From Nemertoderma westbladi (taxonomy: Eukaryota > Xenacoelomorpha > Nemertodermatida > Nemertodermatidae), in contig JAUCBJ010003651.1 of the NCBI GenBank assembly GCA_032718475.1, positions 1 to 57,030 on the forward strand: 57,030 nt of DNA. Direction: 5' to 3'. This document shows, piece by piece, positions 1-10,572 of this stretch. The translations under genes and the position numbers were made by a program. The notes under the pieces are model-generated. The model was not told the origin of the DNA. It saw nothing but the letters and a program-made list of their open reading frames with translations, and made no database searches. The stretch's first letter is position 1; each line of letters begins with the position of its first letter.

Positions 1-3000
1 ACCTGCTAGGGGCTGCTACTAAGCAGCAACCAATCATGTTAATCCTGTTTAACATAGAGTCAATGAGAATGGAATATTGCTAACTTCAAAAAGTTCAGGT
101 TACCATTATTCCAAAGTAATCAGATATTACAGTAATTAAGCGGCTGGTGTTAGTCAGTTAGTAATCGAGTAAGCCATAGAATATTATATGGTACAATATT
201 ACAATGAGGTAAACTGTAAATGAAATATTTATTATATATAGGCCTAGTTAAGTCTAGGTTTAGGCCTAGTAATAAACACGTTGTGGGGTCTTCGAGCAGC
301 ACGTGTTCAAATGTTCAATGACTCAGCAGCGACTAATTAACAAATTTATGAGAGATTCATTGACCAGCTACCGACAGACCAATATTGTGACATATATTTT
401 AGTTTAATGTTTGATTCAATTAGAGGCACAAATTAAAAAGGCTACAAATATATAGGGGTGAATAATTAAATTAGTCACCCATTTAGGCCTAAAAGGTAGC
501 CAAATATAAGTTGCAATCTATATAAATTTTTGAATTCAGTAGTGTGGGTGTGTTGTGTATTGATTCCGTAGATTTCATGTTGAAATAGCGTTCATTAATT
601 GAATTTCTATTTAATGATTCATGCATACTAATACACACATTAAATTAGTTCGCGTGTGTTAAGTGTGTAAGATTTGATTGTTTCGTCACGAAACCATTAG
701 GGCACAGAAACTGACGGATTCTTCGCGAATTTCGCAAACGTCGCAAACTTCGGGAATTTGTTCTACAATTTTGACTCCTTAAGCAAAAGGGTCCCGAATG
801 AGTTTTTTAACCTTTATTTTTTGTGATTTTGAGTGCTTTTTTTATACTAGTGAATATTCTAGAACCTTAGATTTTTAATGGTATATAGCTAGTATTTTTT
901 ACTAGCTAGTAATTTTTGGAAATTATTTTGGTCATTAATATATTCTTCAACAGTTTAACCTGAAATATCATGGACTTTCACATTTTTTATAATTTCAAAA
1001 AATACTAGCGAGCAAAAAAACACTAGCTATCATAAAAAACATATCTACTAATGTTGTAGAACTTTCACCAATACCAAAAAAATTATTTAAAACATTTATT
1101 TATTAATAATGCAATAACTGAATAACCAGATAACGGAACGACAAACCGAATTGAAACTTTTAATTACTAATAATAATTGTGGTGAGAGGTGTTGGAAATC
1201 AAGGATATATGTTGTTATGTTATGGAGCACGCGTTGTTGGTAGGCACAGGCAATGAATTGATGTCTGTTGAGATGTATTGAAGGAGCACTATTCATTCAT
1301 TAGTAATAATATTAATGTCATTGAATAACTGATACCTAAACACACACACACACCCCCGTCAGCCAGTTCTATGGAGAGTGAGTGAATGTTTAGGGAATTA
1401 ATGCTATCCTACCATCCCCAACCAGCAGCAGTCTGCCTCTAACAGGCCAGGACATTCTCAGCGTTGCTAAGACACGGGAAGGAATTACTCCGTATTGACT
1501 GTCATTAGGTGGTTAGAGCCTGCGTGTGAATTAATTGATAAAAATGCAATTTTAATTGTAAATCAATAAATAACTATAAAACTTGACATTAATCTCGAGT
1601 ATAAAGTAAAGACTTTGATAGAATGGGACACGGCGAATCTACCCATGTTAATTTTATACCAGATGGGATAAATGTTACCCCCCTAAATAATTAATTACCG
1701 ATAGAAGAATCGAAATAATTCGATTCAACCATACAATTTAACTGAAGATATTAACTTCGATTATGGCTTCCGACATTTATGGCTACCGACACACACACAC
1801 ACACGTCACACACAGACTTTTGAGAAACGGCCATAGTATAATTATATCAGTTCGCTGATGGCTCGCCATACGTGTCTCGCCCCACATACTGTACTTATAC
1901 AATATCTCATTGAAGTACTTGCCACGTAGTATATTCAATGTGGGCAAAATACATTCAGACAGGCAGACAGGTCTCATATATCGTGTTGCGTTTTACTCAA
2001 ACAACTTTTATGATACCAACCACTTCGTCCAAACGGGGTGTAAGTAAATGAAATGCCGACAACCAGACAACTGACAGCCAACACCGACCAGGCTGCAAAC
2101 CACCACTGAACCGCGCACAACGCCTGCGCACAATTTTTCACCCCCGCAATAAGCAATATAGGAAAATATACCGCGCATGCACTGAAAAAAACGTGTACAC
2201 CTCATTTTAACAAAAAAAAAACGAAAAACAAAGGTGAGCGAAGCGAGCAAAATTTTTCATTAACAATGCAAAATGAAAAAGAAACGCGAGCAAAACTCAA
2301 AGTGAGTGAAATTTAGACATTTGAGCAATCTGACAATGCAAAATGAAAAGAAACGCGACTGAAGCGAGCGAAATTTTTTGTGGCTAATTATTTTTCTCAA
2401 CTTGCATGCATGAAATACTTTTTTATAGGACAACCTCATCCGCCTGTCCGCGCACTTTATGACTTTTGATATCTTGCACAGATTACTGCGCACTTTTGTT
2501 GTCTTTCATATAATTTCGCGCACTTTTATTTCAATTCCACGCACTTTTACCGCGCACTATTTCAAATACGCGCACAACGCGTTGCGATTTTTGCACTTCA
2601 TTTGCCGCCTGTAACACCGACAACCATTATTAAAGCCAATTAATTAAATGTTATTAATTGAGGGAAAGGAACAGGTTACAGTACAGGAAGGTTAGTCTAG
2701 CCAAATCAAACAAGAGTTACGAACTCAGGATATATTTTCATATTTGCTGTTGTTGGGCAGTTGTCTGGTGGTTGACGGTTGTCGGCGTAGTGTTTACACC
2801 CCTGCAAACGCTACATCATATCCATTCAATTGGTCCAAGGTCTGTCTGTAGCATTCCCAACATGCGAGTAGCAAAAATAAGTGCTGGCAGGCTGGACAAC
2901 GTGGTAATGGTTTAGTTTCGCTGTCGGTTCTCCTTTTATTAATTTTTTGTTTGTGTCTCGATAACTCAGAGGTTGTTGTGTACTTATTATCGCATAAACA

Positions 3001-3316
3001 GATAAATTACATTCCACTACTTTTTTAATCGTCTCATTATTGCTCCCATGTACTGTAACTACAATGATATATTAACAATTTGCTTTGATGTACCTACTGT
3101 TCTTCTGCCTGACGCCTGACTGCTTTCGGTATAACTTGTATAATGAAACAGAAAAGGCCAGTCTCAAGGGTAGGTGTGGGCCAAATAGAATAGTGAATAC
3201 AGATACTGAGATATGGAATAATGTTAACCTGAACATTTTCATGTTAGCAATATTCCATTCTCATTGACTCTGTGTTAACACGATTAACGTGATTGGTTGC
3301 TGCTTAGTAGCAGCCC
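1..3316. mobile_element. Non-autonomous DNA transposon with long terminal inverted repeats (left end may lie outside the window)
   Basis: Bases 10-116 match the reverse complement of 3212-3316 at high identity by eye. Both ends start GGGCTGCTACTAAGCAGC and share stretches such as GAGTCAATGAGAATGGAAT. The outermost 16 bp of each end (GCTGCTACTAAGCAGC) are themselves palindromic, so each terminus can fold alone. Similarity may continue a few bases outward on both sides (CTA before GGGC), so the true left edge may be just outside the window and no target duplication can be stated. The interior has no convincing coding region. The superfamily is not recognised; long inverted repeats without a transposase fit a MITE or foldback-type element. 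Confidence 0.7.
2263..2375. repeat. Imperfect tandem duplication (about 72 bp) inside the 5' transposon
   Basis: The phrase CAATGCAAAATGAAAA followed by GAAACGCGA appears at about 2263 and again at about 2335, each followed by a GTGAGTGAAATTT or GCGAGCGAAATTT segment. Downstream (about 2450-2600) a CGCGCACTTTT-like word recurs about five times. This is non-coding internal structure of the element. Confidence 0.5.
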
Positions 3317-4794
3317 GTAGCCGCATTCTTCAACCACATCACTTGGTGGGATAAATATTTCTCCATTTGACGCAACACCGCCGCGGCCGCTATGAGGGAG
3401 GTGAATACCGCGGCCGCTCCTAAAGCCGCAGGCCATCGCTAACTATATAGGTTAACTTGGGATTCTGGGGGACTTTTCGATGAAGGAACAGACCAATTTT
3501 TTTTATTTTCGCACCAGGGGAGTGACTCGGAATTCTAAGATATTAGCCACTCTAACATTAGCAAATCTATCCCCTCGACGGACACGGCGGACAAAAAACC
3601 GTCATTTTTTTGACAATTTTAAAAATTTTTTGAAAGGCGCTCTACAGTGGCTCGAAAAAACCCTAGGTTATTGCTTAACCGACGCCGGGATACGATAGAA
3701 GGGATTAATTAGTGAATTCGTTTTTTTTTTCAAAAAAGATTACCACGCCTTTTTCCCGAAATTGTCCGTCAAAGTTGAAAAAACGGACAAAATAGCTTTG
3801 CGGGATCCGCTCTGACTCGGCTAATATTAATCGTACGGGGACGAAATTAACGCGGTTGGAAAGGGGAAGAGTGGTACTACCTTCGTATCGAATGGGGGTA
3901 AGATATTTATTAATATTTCGGGTGGAAAAAGGGGCCGTAACTTTGTCCGTTTTTTCCATCTTTTTTACATAATTATTATTTCCAAAATTTTTAATTCGAC
4001 AACGCTAGTAGGAATCTGCCAATTCTTTTTCGGAAAGCGTAGAAGACCACAGGGGCTACATTCCTATCGAATGGGGGTACAAAAAATATGTAGGCAAATG
4101 GGTCCAAAAAGGGCCAGAAAATAATAAAAAGTCTATAACTAACAACTTTTTTATTTTTGACTCTTGAAGGTTAAAGTACAGTTTATACGGTTAATATCGA
4201 TACGGGGAATCCAAATATTCGATTGGTTTTGCCGCGCAAACGATATTAAAAAAATTAGGGCCCAAATTATAATTTCACGCTTCAAACTCGCTTCGCGGGA
4301 ACTCGTCTAGTTCGAAAAATACATAAGGTCTGGGAGACTTATTTAAACAGTCTTATAGAGCGTCAAATTATCTATCTTTCAACGGTAGTTACAGCGCCAT
4401 AGCTATTATATAACTGAAGCGGCAGACGATCGTGTGAAATATACTACTTATAAAAAAGGGACGAAAAAATTTTTTTTTAATAAATCGTAAAATTAAAATT
4501 AAAATAAAATTATAATTTAACTTTTTGCGCCAAAAGTTCCTGTAAAATGTAGCAAATTAATTCCACTATCTTTTTTCTTAACATTTATAATTAAAATAAC
4601 GAGTTTTAAGGGTCGAAAAATATCGCGTAATTTTGGCCCTTTTTTTTCATTTTTTTTGGGGCCAAAAATACCCCCTCTCAAAAGATAGAAAAAAAAATTA
4701 CGGCAAAGAATATACCAATTTTATTGAATTTGGAGCACCAGAACCGAAATTTAGTCAAAAATTAAAAATATTTTTTTTTGCAAAAAATTAAGAA
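3317..4794. other. AT-rich stretch with no supported gene
   Basis: No coding region is supported. The sequence is rich in homopolymeric A and T runs. The only notable local structure is a GC-rich word, CCGCGGCCGC, present at 3381-3390 and again at 3408-3417 in an otherwise AT-rich setting. Short open frames at 3480-3698 and 3705-3959 have low-complexity composition and no recognisable motif. Confidence 0.5.
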
Positions 4795-4869
4795 TGGTCA
4801 ATATTGGGTTTCGAACCCACGAACTTAAGTATCGTTAACGTGATTGATTACCAATAGACTACGTGACCA
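4795..4869 (-). tRNA. tRNA-like sequence (Asn-GTT-like), probably a pseudo-tRNA or SINE head
   Basis: On the minus strand a 75-nt segment starts TGGTCA and ends TGACCA, giving a 6-bp acceptor-type stem. It contains an A-box-like TAGTCTATTGG and a near-consensus B-box, GGTTCGAAACC, in a T-arm with a GGG/CCC stem. The middle reads CGTTAAC, so a GTT anticodon (Asn) is possible. Base 33 would be C rather than the invariant U, and the D and anticodon stems pair poorly, so a functional tRNA is unlikely. It could be the promoter head of a tRNA-derived SINE or a decayed tRNA. Confidence 0.4.
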
Positions 4870-6445
4870 AGAGAATTTGAAATTTTCGAGTGATTATTTT
4901 TAAACATCAATAACTTCTGTTCTACTGGGCCGTTTGATCTGAAACTTTTTTCATTGGATAGAGGATAGATTGTAGTGTGTGAAATAGGATACAACTTGGG
5001 AAAAGACGCATGAGCACTTAGTGCATAATGCACTTAAAAAGTACACATTTTTTCGATATTTCAAACACTATTATTTCCAGTTCCATTCATCGTAGAATGT
5101 TATTTTTTGGATTAAAATGTAGTTTGGAGTGATTTCTAACTATAATCGTAACATTTGTTTAACTTTTTATGTATATAAAGTGAAATACCCATGAATATGG
5201 TCCAAAATCGCAAATGTCGCGATTTATTAAATTAGATTTTTTACACTTTTAGTGACTGACACTTGATCATACACCATCGTAGATCGGTACAGTAGAGGAT
5301 AAACATAAGTTTGTTAAATAAGAGCCACCATTACGATCTGTTAAAGTGCACTTGTACAAATAAGTGTGCAAAAGTGCAAATTTTTTAATAAGGTCAAATT
5401 ATATAGCATTGGGTTCTTTTCTTTGCAGATACTTTATTTTCATATTAATATGTTGTTTGGCTCATACTGAGCGCATTAGGGATATGCGTACAAATAAGCG
5501 GCCCTTATTAAGGCTTCGATTGGGTTAATAAATAAAACATAAGGTTGTAATATTCTAAAAAACCAGTGTGATATTAAATGCACTTTAAACAATAAATAGA
5601 GATCAAATAACAAATGGACTACACAATTAAAAACTCTCACAATTTTGTACTTATTATATCGCTTCAAATTAATTTAACAGTGGATATTTGGGGGAAGGGG
5701 GAAGTTACAGTGTGCATTCGGGGGAAGTTTGGTGAACTGCATTTATGCAGTGAATCCAAACTTCCCCCTTTTAGATATCGTATACTTAAGACATGCTCGG
5801 TTGTCAGGGAAATAATTGTTACTGTCACACTTTGCTTCCATTTATCCTATCCTTTATTATTACCCCAGTCAGATAAGAGATAATAATCAGTAAAAACCAA
5901 ACTAAACTGTCTTTCATGCAAACAAATTTCTAATTAAAGACGGGTGAATGACCATGACCATGGAAATAATTTTAAATATAATCGTATATCAACTCTTTGG
6001 GGAGGCTTCCAAACCCAAAAACAATTATTTCGTTACATATAATATAGTAAATAACGTTGTATGTTCTTCTTCCTCTCATAATAAAATATATATGAAATAT
6101 CTCTGATCGCTGTGCCCTAAACATTTCACAACCAAAATGTTTCAGTGTGAAAAGTGTAGGCCTACCACACCCCGCCCAAACAGCCGCAAACGCATAGCCA
6201 ACAAATTTAACAAAAGGTTACATACATGTTGTTGGGTTCATGACGAGATGAGTGAAAATTGATTGCGTAATATAAAGTAAAAAATTAAGAGACGGGCCTG
6301 GCTCTTCTCCACTTTCTTACCCAATGGAAATGTTGTTGTTATAATCTAATAACAACAATTGACAAGACTGGGTAAGACTGTAAGACTGTACTGTACGCTT
6401 GGTACTGCTGTGTGACTGACTCACTGCTGTACTGCTGATCTTCTT
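4870..6445. other. AT-rich non-coding DNA leading into LINE-A
   Basis: No convincing gene. A 49-base hairpin (5720-5768) is listed separately. The 5' untranslated region of LINE-A probably begins somewhere between about 6290 and 6445, but no target duplication marks its start. Confidence 0.4.
5720..5768. repeat. Hairpin (inverted repeat)
   Basis: GGGGGAAGTTTGG at 5720-5732 is inverted as CCAAACTTCCCCC at 5756-5768. An inner ACTGCAT/ATGCAGT pair extends the stem to about 23 bp around a short loop, interrupted by a small mismatched bulge. Confidence 0.7.
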
Positions 6446-6682
6446 ATGGATCCGGATAAATTTAGCGCGCACCAAGAAGAAATCCTCAGACTATTCAGGA
6501 ATGCCAAATTGAAAAAGAGTGTATCTAATGAAGATGAGAAACTAGTAACGGATAAACTGATGGACATGTCGGCCATGTTCACCTCCTGTTTGGGTAGGCT
6601 CGCAAATGCTCAACAGGAATCGATATCCTCGAAAGACAACCTGATAAAGATCCAGTCTTCCAGATCCGTTACCCCGCCCCCA
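6446..6682 (+). pseudogene. LINE-A ORF1, N-terminal part (interrupted by a transposon)
   Basis: This is the first 79 codons of a LINE ORF1 (start MDPDKFSAHQEEIL). The segment is charged and probably helical. The frame reaches ...SVTPPP and is then broken at 6683 by a DNA transposon. Removing that element with one copy of the flanking CA dinucleotide makes the frame continue exactly at 10003 with PTSTSVSYADAA. I infer an ORF1 of about 268 residues before the insertion. ORF1 proteins of this kind usually bind the element's own RNA and shape the retrotransposition particle. The nested insertion makes this copy unable to produce full ORF1. Confidence 0.75.
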
Positions 6683-7004
6683 CACTGTAAAAAATGATTC
6701 AGTGAACTACCTTACCTTAGTTAATGCCACATAAATTGGCCGTATTCTATATGGTAAATCACCTTAACATAATCACGAATAAATTTCACCGTATGATTAA
6801 GTTAAGTTTTCATAAACAACATTAGGTGTTTCGCCATAGTTATTTTATGGCCTGTGGCTTTATGACATCTTGTATATTTTCACCAGAAATTGCAAATTTT
6901 TGACCATAAATTATTTAAGGGAAATCCTAATTAACCGAAATATGATTAAATTGGAGGCAGATTTGAATTCCGGCGGTCGGTCACATTGTAGACATTTTAT
7001 TTCA

Positions 7005-7067
7005 GTACGGTACAAGGCCTACTGTACTGTACTACTGTACTTAGTACAGTAGGCCTTGGTACGGTAC
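7005..7067. repeat. Palindrome inside the DNA transposon
   Basis: The left arm GTACGGTACAAGGCCTACTG (from 7005) is inverted as CAGTAGGCCTTGGTACGGTAC (ending 7067), with one mismatch-level difference and a loop of about 20 bases. The surrounding 7000-7800 region is dense in TACTGTAC and ACCGGTACC words and has no supported gene. Confidence 0.6.
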
Positions 7068-7861
7068 ATTACTGCATTCTCTGTTATTATAACTGTTGCA
7101 GTTTGCAGTGCAGCTGTCTCTGGCTGTACCGGTAGCTACTATGCAGTACAGCAGTAGGCCTAATAGAGAAATATCTTAATCTGTCGTCTGTACAGCTGCA
7201 CTGCTGTAGGCATACCTACAATAATTATAGAAACTACTGCTGGCGCAGGACAGGAGTAGGCTTCTACTGTTCTACAGTTGTACCGGTCACTGGCTGACCG
7301 GTAGCTGCTATTACAGTATTACTAGCTAATGCTGTAATGTCTGATTGTCTGAACCTACCAGCCTACAGCGCTACAGCATACAGACAGACAGATGACATAT
7401 TTATTCAGACAGTGCAGCAATGTAACGGTCAGCGGGCTACTGGTCAGTAGGACTACTGCAACCAGCCAGCCAGCAGAGCAGAGAGCAGACCGGTAGTGTG
7501 GTAAGGTACCGGAACCGGTCTGCCGGTACCCTGGGCAATGGGTACCGTAGAACGGAGCTACTTTGATACCCTGGGGTTACTTTGATTTCACTGGGGCTTC
7601 TTTGATATTTGACACAAATACTGTACCTTAATGATAAGACTGTAAGATAAACAGCACTCCAGTACAGAACCGGCTGACCGGTAGTGGTAGGCCTACAGTC
7701 AACAATATAATATCTTTCTACCATATATCATTACACCTAAACAACCTTACAGCCTTAATTTAGTATCGGTACTTTCTTGTACTGTTATAGATATAGGCCT
7801 ATCTGCCTATTCCTGTATTCTATGTACAAAATACTGAAATATAATAGAATATAATATAATG

Positions 7862-8960
7862 CAATTCGCCGAGTTAAAGAACATGGAGAAAGTATTAAAT
7901 GTGTAAGTAAAAAGCTGAAAATACCCTATGGGACACTGTGGAATAGAATTAATAAGCACCATGAGGGATTGGCTGGTCATCCTACAGCAACGACTAATGA
8001 AGTGGAAGTGAAAGTTGTACAGGCCATACAGCCATAAATATCTTAGCTCGTTGGAGAAAACCAATTGAAGGGATTGAAGTCTGTATGATGGTCCAAAACA
8101 TGCTAAATATTGCAGGGAAAGTAGTGAAAGAATTTAACTCAGCAAGGACTCAAGCAGGACCCGAGACAAACCTTCCAGGACGCGATTGGCTTGAAATGTT
8201 CCTTGTTAGACACAAGCTAACCAAACGCATCGCAGACAATGTTACTCCCGCAAGGGCAGAGGTTGGTGAGAAGCAACTTAATGCCTTCTTTAACAATTAC
8301 GAAGCTGAAGTAACAGATGTGATTCCACCATCTAACATTTTCAATTTTGATGAAACCAATGTGAGCAACCGGCCCAGCAGCCTGGGGACAAAAGGGTTAT
8401 CTGCAAGCGTGGTTTGAAACGTGTGGAGCGTATTCTCTCAAAATCAAAACAGGTGGTCTCTCTTATGTTCAGTGGGTCAGCGGATGGTAATTTATTGCCT
8501 CTTATGGTGATATATAAAGCTGGAAGATACGATCCGGAATGGGGAATAGGGGGGCCATCCGGCACAATTTACGATGCAACAGAATCAGGATGGTTCGAGG
8601 GTTCGATGGTTTCGATGTACTTCGAGGTATTTCTACCAGCTGCCAATAAACTGAATGGGAAAAAATTCTTATTGGTGATAATCTGTCTAGCCACCTCTCT
8701 ATTAAAGTTGTTCTTAGCTGCAAATCAAATAATATTAGTTATATTCCTCTTGTTCCTAATGCCACTCACATACTACAACCCTTGGATGTGGCCTTTTTCA
8801 GACCTCTGAAGACAGCTTGGCGGGCAATACTAACCAAGTGGGGTATTGAATCTGTGAAAAGCTTTGACTACGTTATTTTATTTACTTTAGGCCTTATTTA
8901 TGCTTTTAATTTCGTTTTCCCAAATGGTTTTTTTTTTGAGTTTATTGCAAGTTTGATAAC
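7862..8960 (+). pseudogene. Decayed pogo/Tigger-like (CENP-B/DDE_1 family) transposase
   Basis: Pieces of one transposase are spread over three frames. At about 7866-8035 a helix-turn-helix of the psq/CENP-B type is readable (RRVKEHGESIK, IPYGTLWNRINKHHEG) and ends at a TAA. From about 8085 the frame resumes with a second DNA-binding segment (RDWLEMFLVRHKLTKRIA) and reaches FNFDETN, the first catalytic Asp. After another shift comes a segment with LPLMVIYKAGRYDPEWG. After a third shift IGDNLSSH gives the second Asp, and THILQPLDVAFF the third position. The order matches DDE_1 transposases, which cut and paste the element at its ends. At least three frameshifts or stops rule out activity. Confidence 0.75.
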
Positions 8961-10002
8961 TGGCCATAAAGTAATAAAAAACTCTCAGGCTGGGCGAATT
9001 AGGAACAATGTTTTTCAATATTAGTCATGAAATAACAATGTTTTGCAATATTTGTTAACACGTTATTTGTCATGTTATTGTTTACTATGTTATTTGTCAA
9101 TTTGTGTAACAATGAATTGCAATATTAGTTTATTTAGTTTTAAAAAAAGTTTTCCATATTTCATCTAGAGCAGATTTATATCAAGATTCCAAATTTGAAA
9201 ACGGTTTAGCAAGATCTGTCATACTTCTCGAAATGGTTCTCTATCCGATGGACTGTCGGTCTGCCCGTCAATAAAAAGAATACTATCTGTCTAAAAAAAT
9301 TCCTATATGGGTTTTCTTGGTCGGTGACTTCATTTCTGATGTCAGTATTCAAATTTGGCCTTGTCGTTTCTGTTTGTATGTCTGTCCGTCAAAATATAAC
9401 AGACAGCCAAACAGACAATTTGGAAATCATCAAACGATAAAACTGACAATAGAAATGAATTCTGCGAACAGGAAAACCCCTATAACTAAACTTTTACCTC
9501 GATGGTGTGACCTTCATATTCGACGGATAGATTGTCGGATAGTCCGAAAGACCGACAGAGAGACATACAGAAAAACTAGATTTCACTTAAAGTGAAAACT
9601 GACCTCGAAATGAAATCAGTGACCAGGAATACCCCCATAGCAAAAATCATAGCATGTACATGGTGAATCACCAGATATAAACGTATTTTAGCCATAACAT
9701 GTTCCATGGTGAACTAAAGACAGCAGGGTCAATTGCACCATAATTATTTTATGGCGAACCAGGAAATCCACAGATTTTCGCCATAACTTTATTATAGAGG
9801 TTTACCGCCTATATTATAGCAGAGCAGCTCCTATTTTGCCGTAAATATTTTATGGTGAATCACAAGAAATAAACCAGCTTTTGCCATATATTATTTATGG
9901 CCTTTGCATTAATTTGTTTAATACCTTTTACCATAAATGAGGTGCAGCAGGGCTATACGCGACCTTTTTATGGTGAAAAGGCTATTTATTTTTTACAGTG
10001 CA

Positions 10003-10572
10003 CCTACCAGTACCTCGGTTTCATATGCTGATGCTGCAAGGCCTACCGGTAACACTGGACTCCCACCCGGTACACAAACATCTGCTCCCCCTCCAGGACC
10101 TCCTCGATATTATAGACCCCCGGGCACCGCGCCAGTCGCTCGCGGCGTTAAGGTCGGAGGCCCTCTTCGCGCAGCACCGTCACCCCCACGTAATGCCCAC
10201 ATACATATCGGCAGACTAGTACCGTCAACAACTGCTGAAGATATCACATCGTATCTAACCGCTGAAGGAGTACCCTTTAGTGAAGTCAACCCTGTAACGT
10301 CGAGAATGGAAAACCCAACGTTTAATAGCTTTCACATTGTGTGCAACCAGTCCGATCGCGATCGAATCATGGATCCCCTACTTTGGGATAGCGGAATAAC
10401 CATCCGAAACTATCAATTACGCGGTGACGAACGTGCTCGGTATGGAGTCAGACCGCGAGAGAACGGGGATCTCGGCAACCAAATGTGGCCTCCTACGGGA
10501 CAAATGGCACTTATTCATTCGGACTCTCATCTCAACGACTCAAATCAAACCCAACAACACAACCCCCAGTAG
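10003..10572 (+). pseudogene. LINE-A ORF1, C-terminal part
   Basis: This continues the ORF1 frame broken at 6682, beginning PTSTSVSYADAARPTG. A Pro/Gly-rich segment (GPPRYYRPPGTAP) is followed by a compact domain beginning AHIHIGRLVPSTTAEDI and running to about RNYQLRGDERA. Its pattern resembles the small RRM-like or nucleic-acid-binding domains of LINE ORF1 proteins; this is inference from composition and position. An open frame starting at 9937 includes transposon sequence upstream of 10000 and is not the natural start. The end overlaps the ORF2 reading frame by about 88 bases. Confidence 0.7.

Larger units (their letters stand above)
6683..10000 (+). mobile_element. DNA transposon with pogo-type transposase remnant, nested in LINE-A ORF1
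   Basis: The element has 13-bp perfect terminal inverted repeats, CACTGTAAAAAAT (6683-6695, inverted at 9988-10000). It is flanked by CA on both sides (6681-6682 and 10001-10002). Excision with one CA restores the LINE-A ORF1 frame, which fixes both boundaries independently. Subterminal regions (6700-6900 and about 9650-9950) share many small CCATAA...TTATGG palindromes. The interior holds a decayed transposase (about 7862-8960) and a large palindrome (7005-7067). The transposase looks like pogo/Tigger (Tc1/mariner superfamily), yet those normally duplicate TA and not CA. Confidence 0.85.

Noticed and set aside
1974-2493. Several minus-strand open frames of 60-80 codons
   Set aside because: They lie in repetitive non-coding DNA of the TIR element with biased composition and no motif.
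2035-2806. Possible second, nested inverted-repeat element (arms near 2035-2085 and 2757-2806)
   Set aside because: Shared words CAGTTGTCTGGT, TTGTCGGC and TACACCCC are suggestive, but the arms align with gaps and no clear ends or duplication were found.
4795-4869. Functional tRNA gene
   Set aside because: The D and anticodon stems do not pair well and base 33 is not U, so it is kept only as a tRNA-like sequence.
5614-5883. 89-codon plus-strand open frame
   Set aside because: It runs through a hairpin and has no recognisable domain or splice support.
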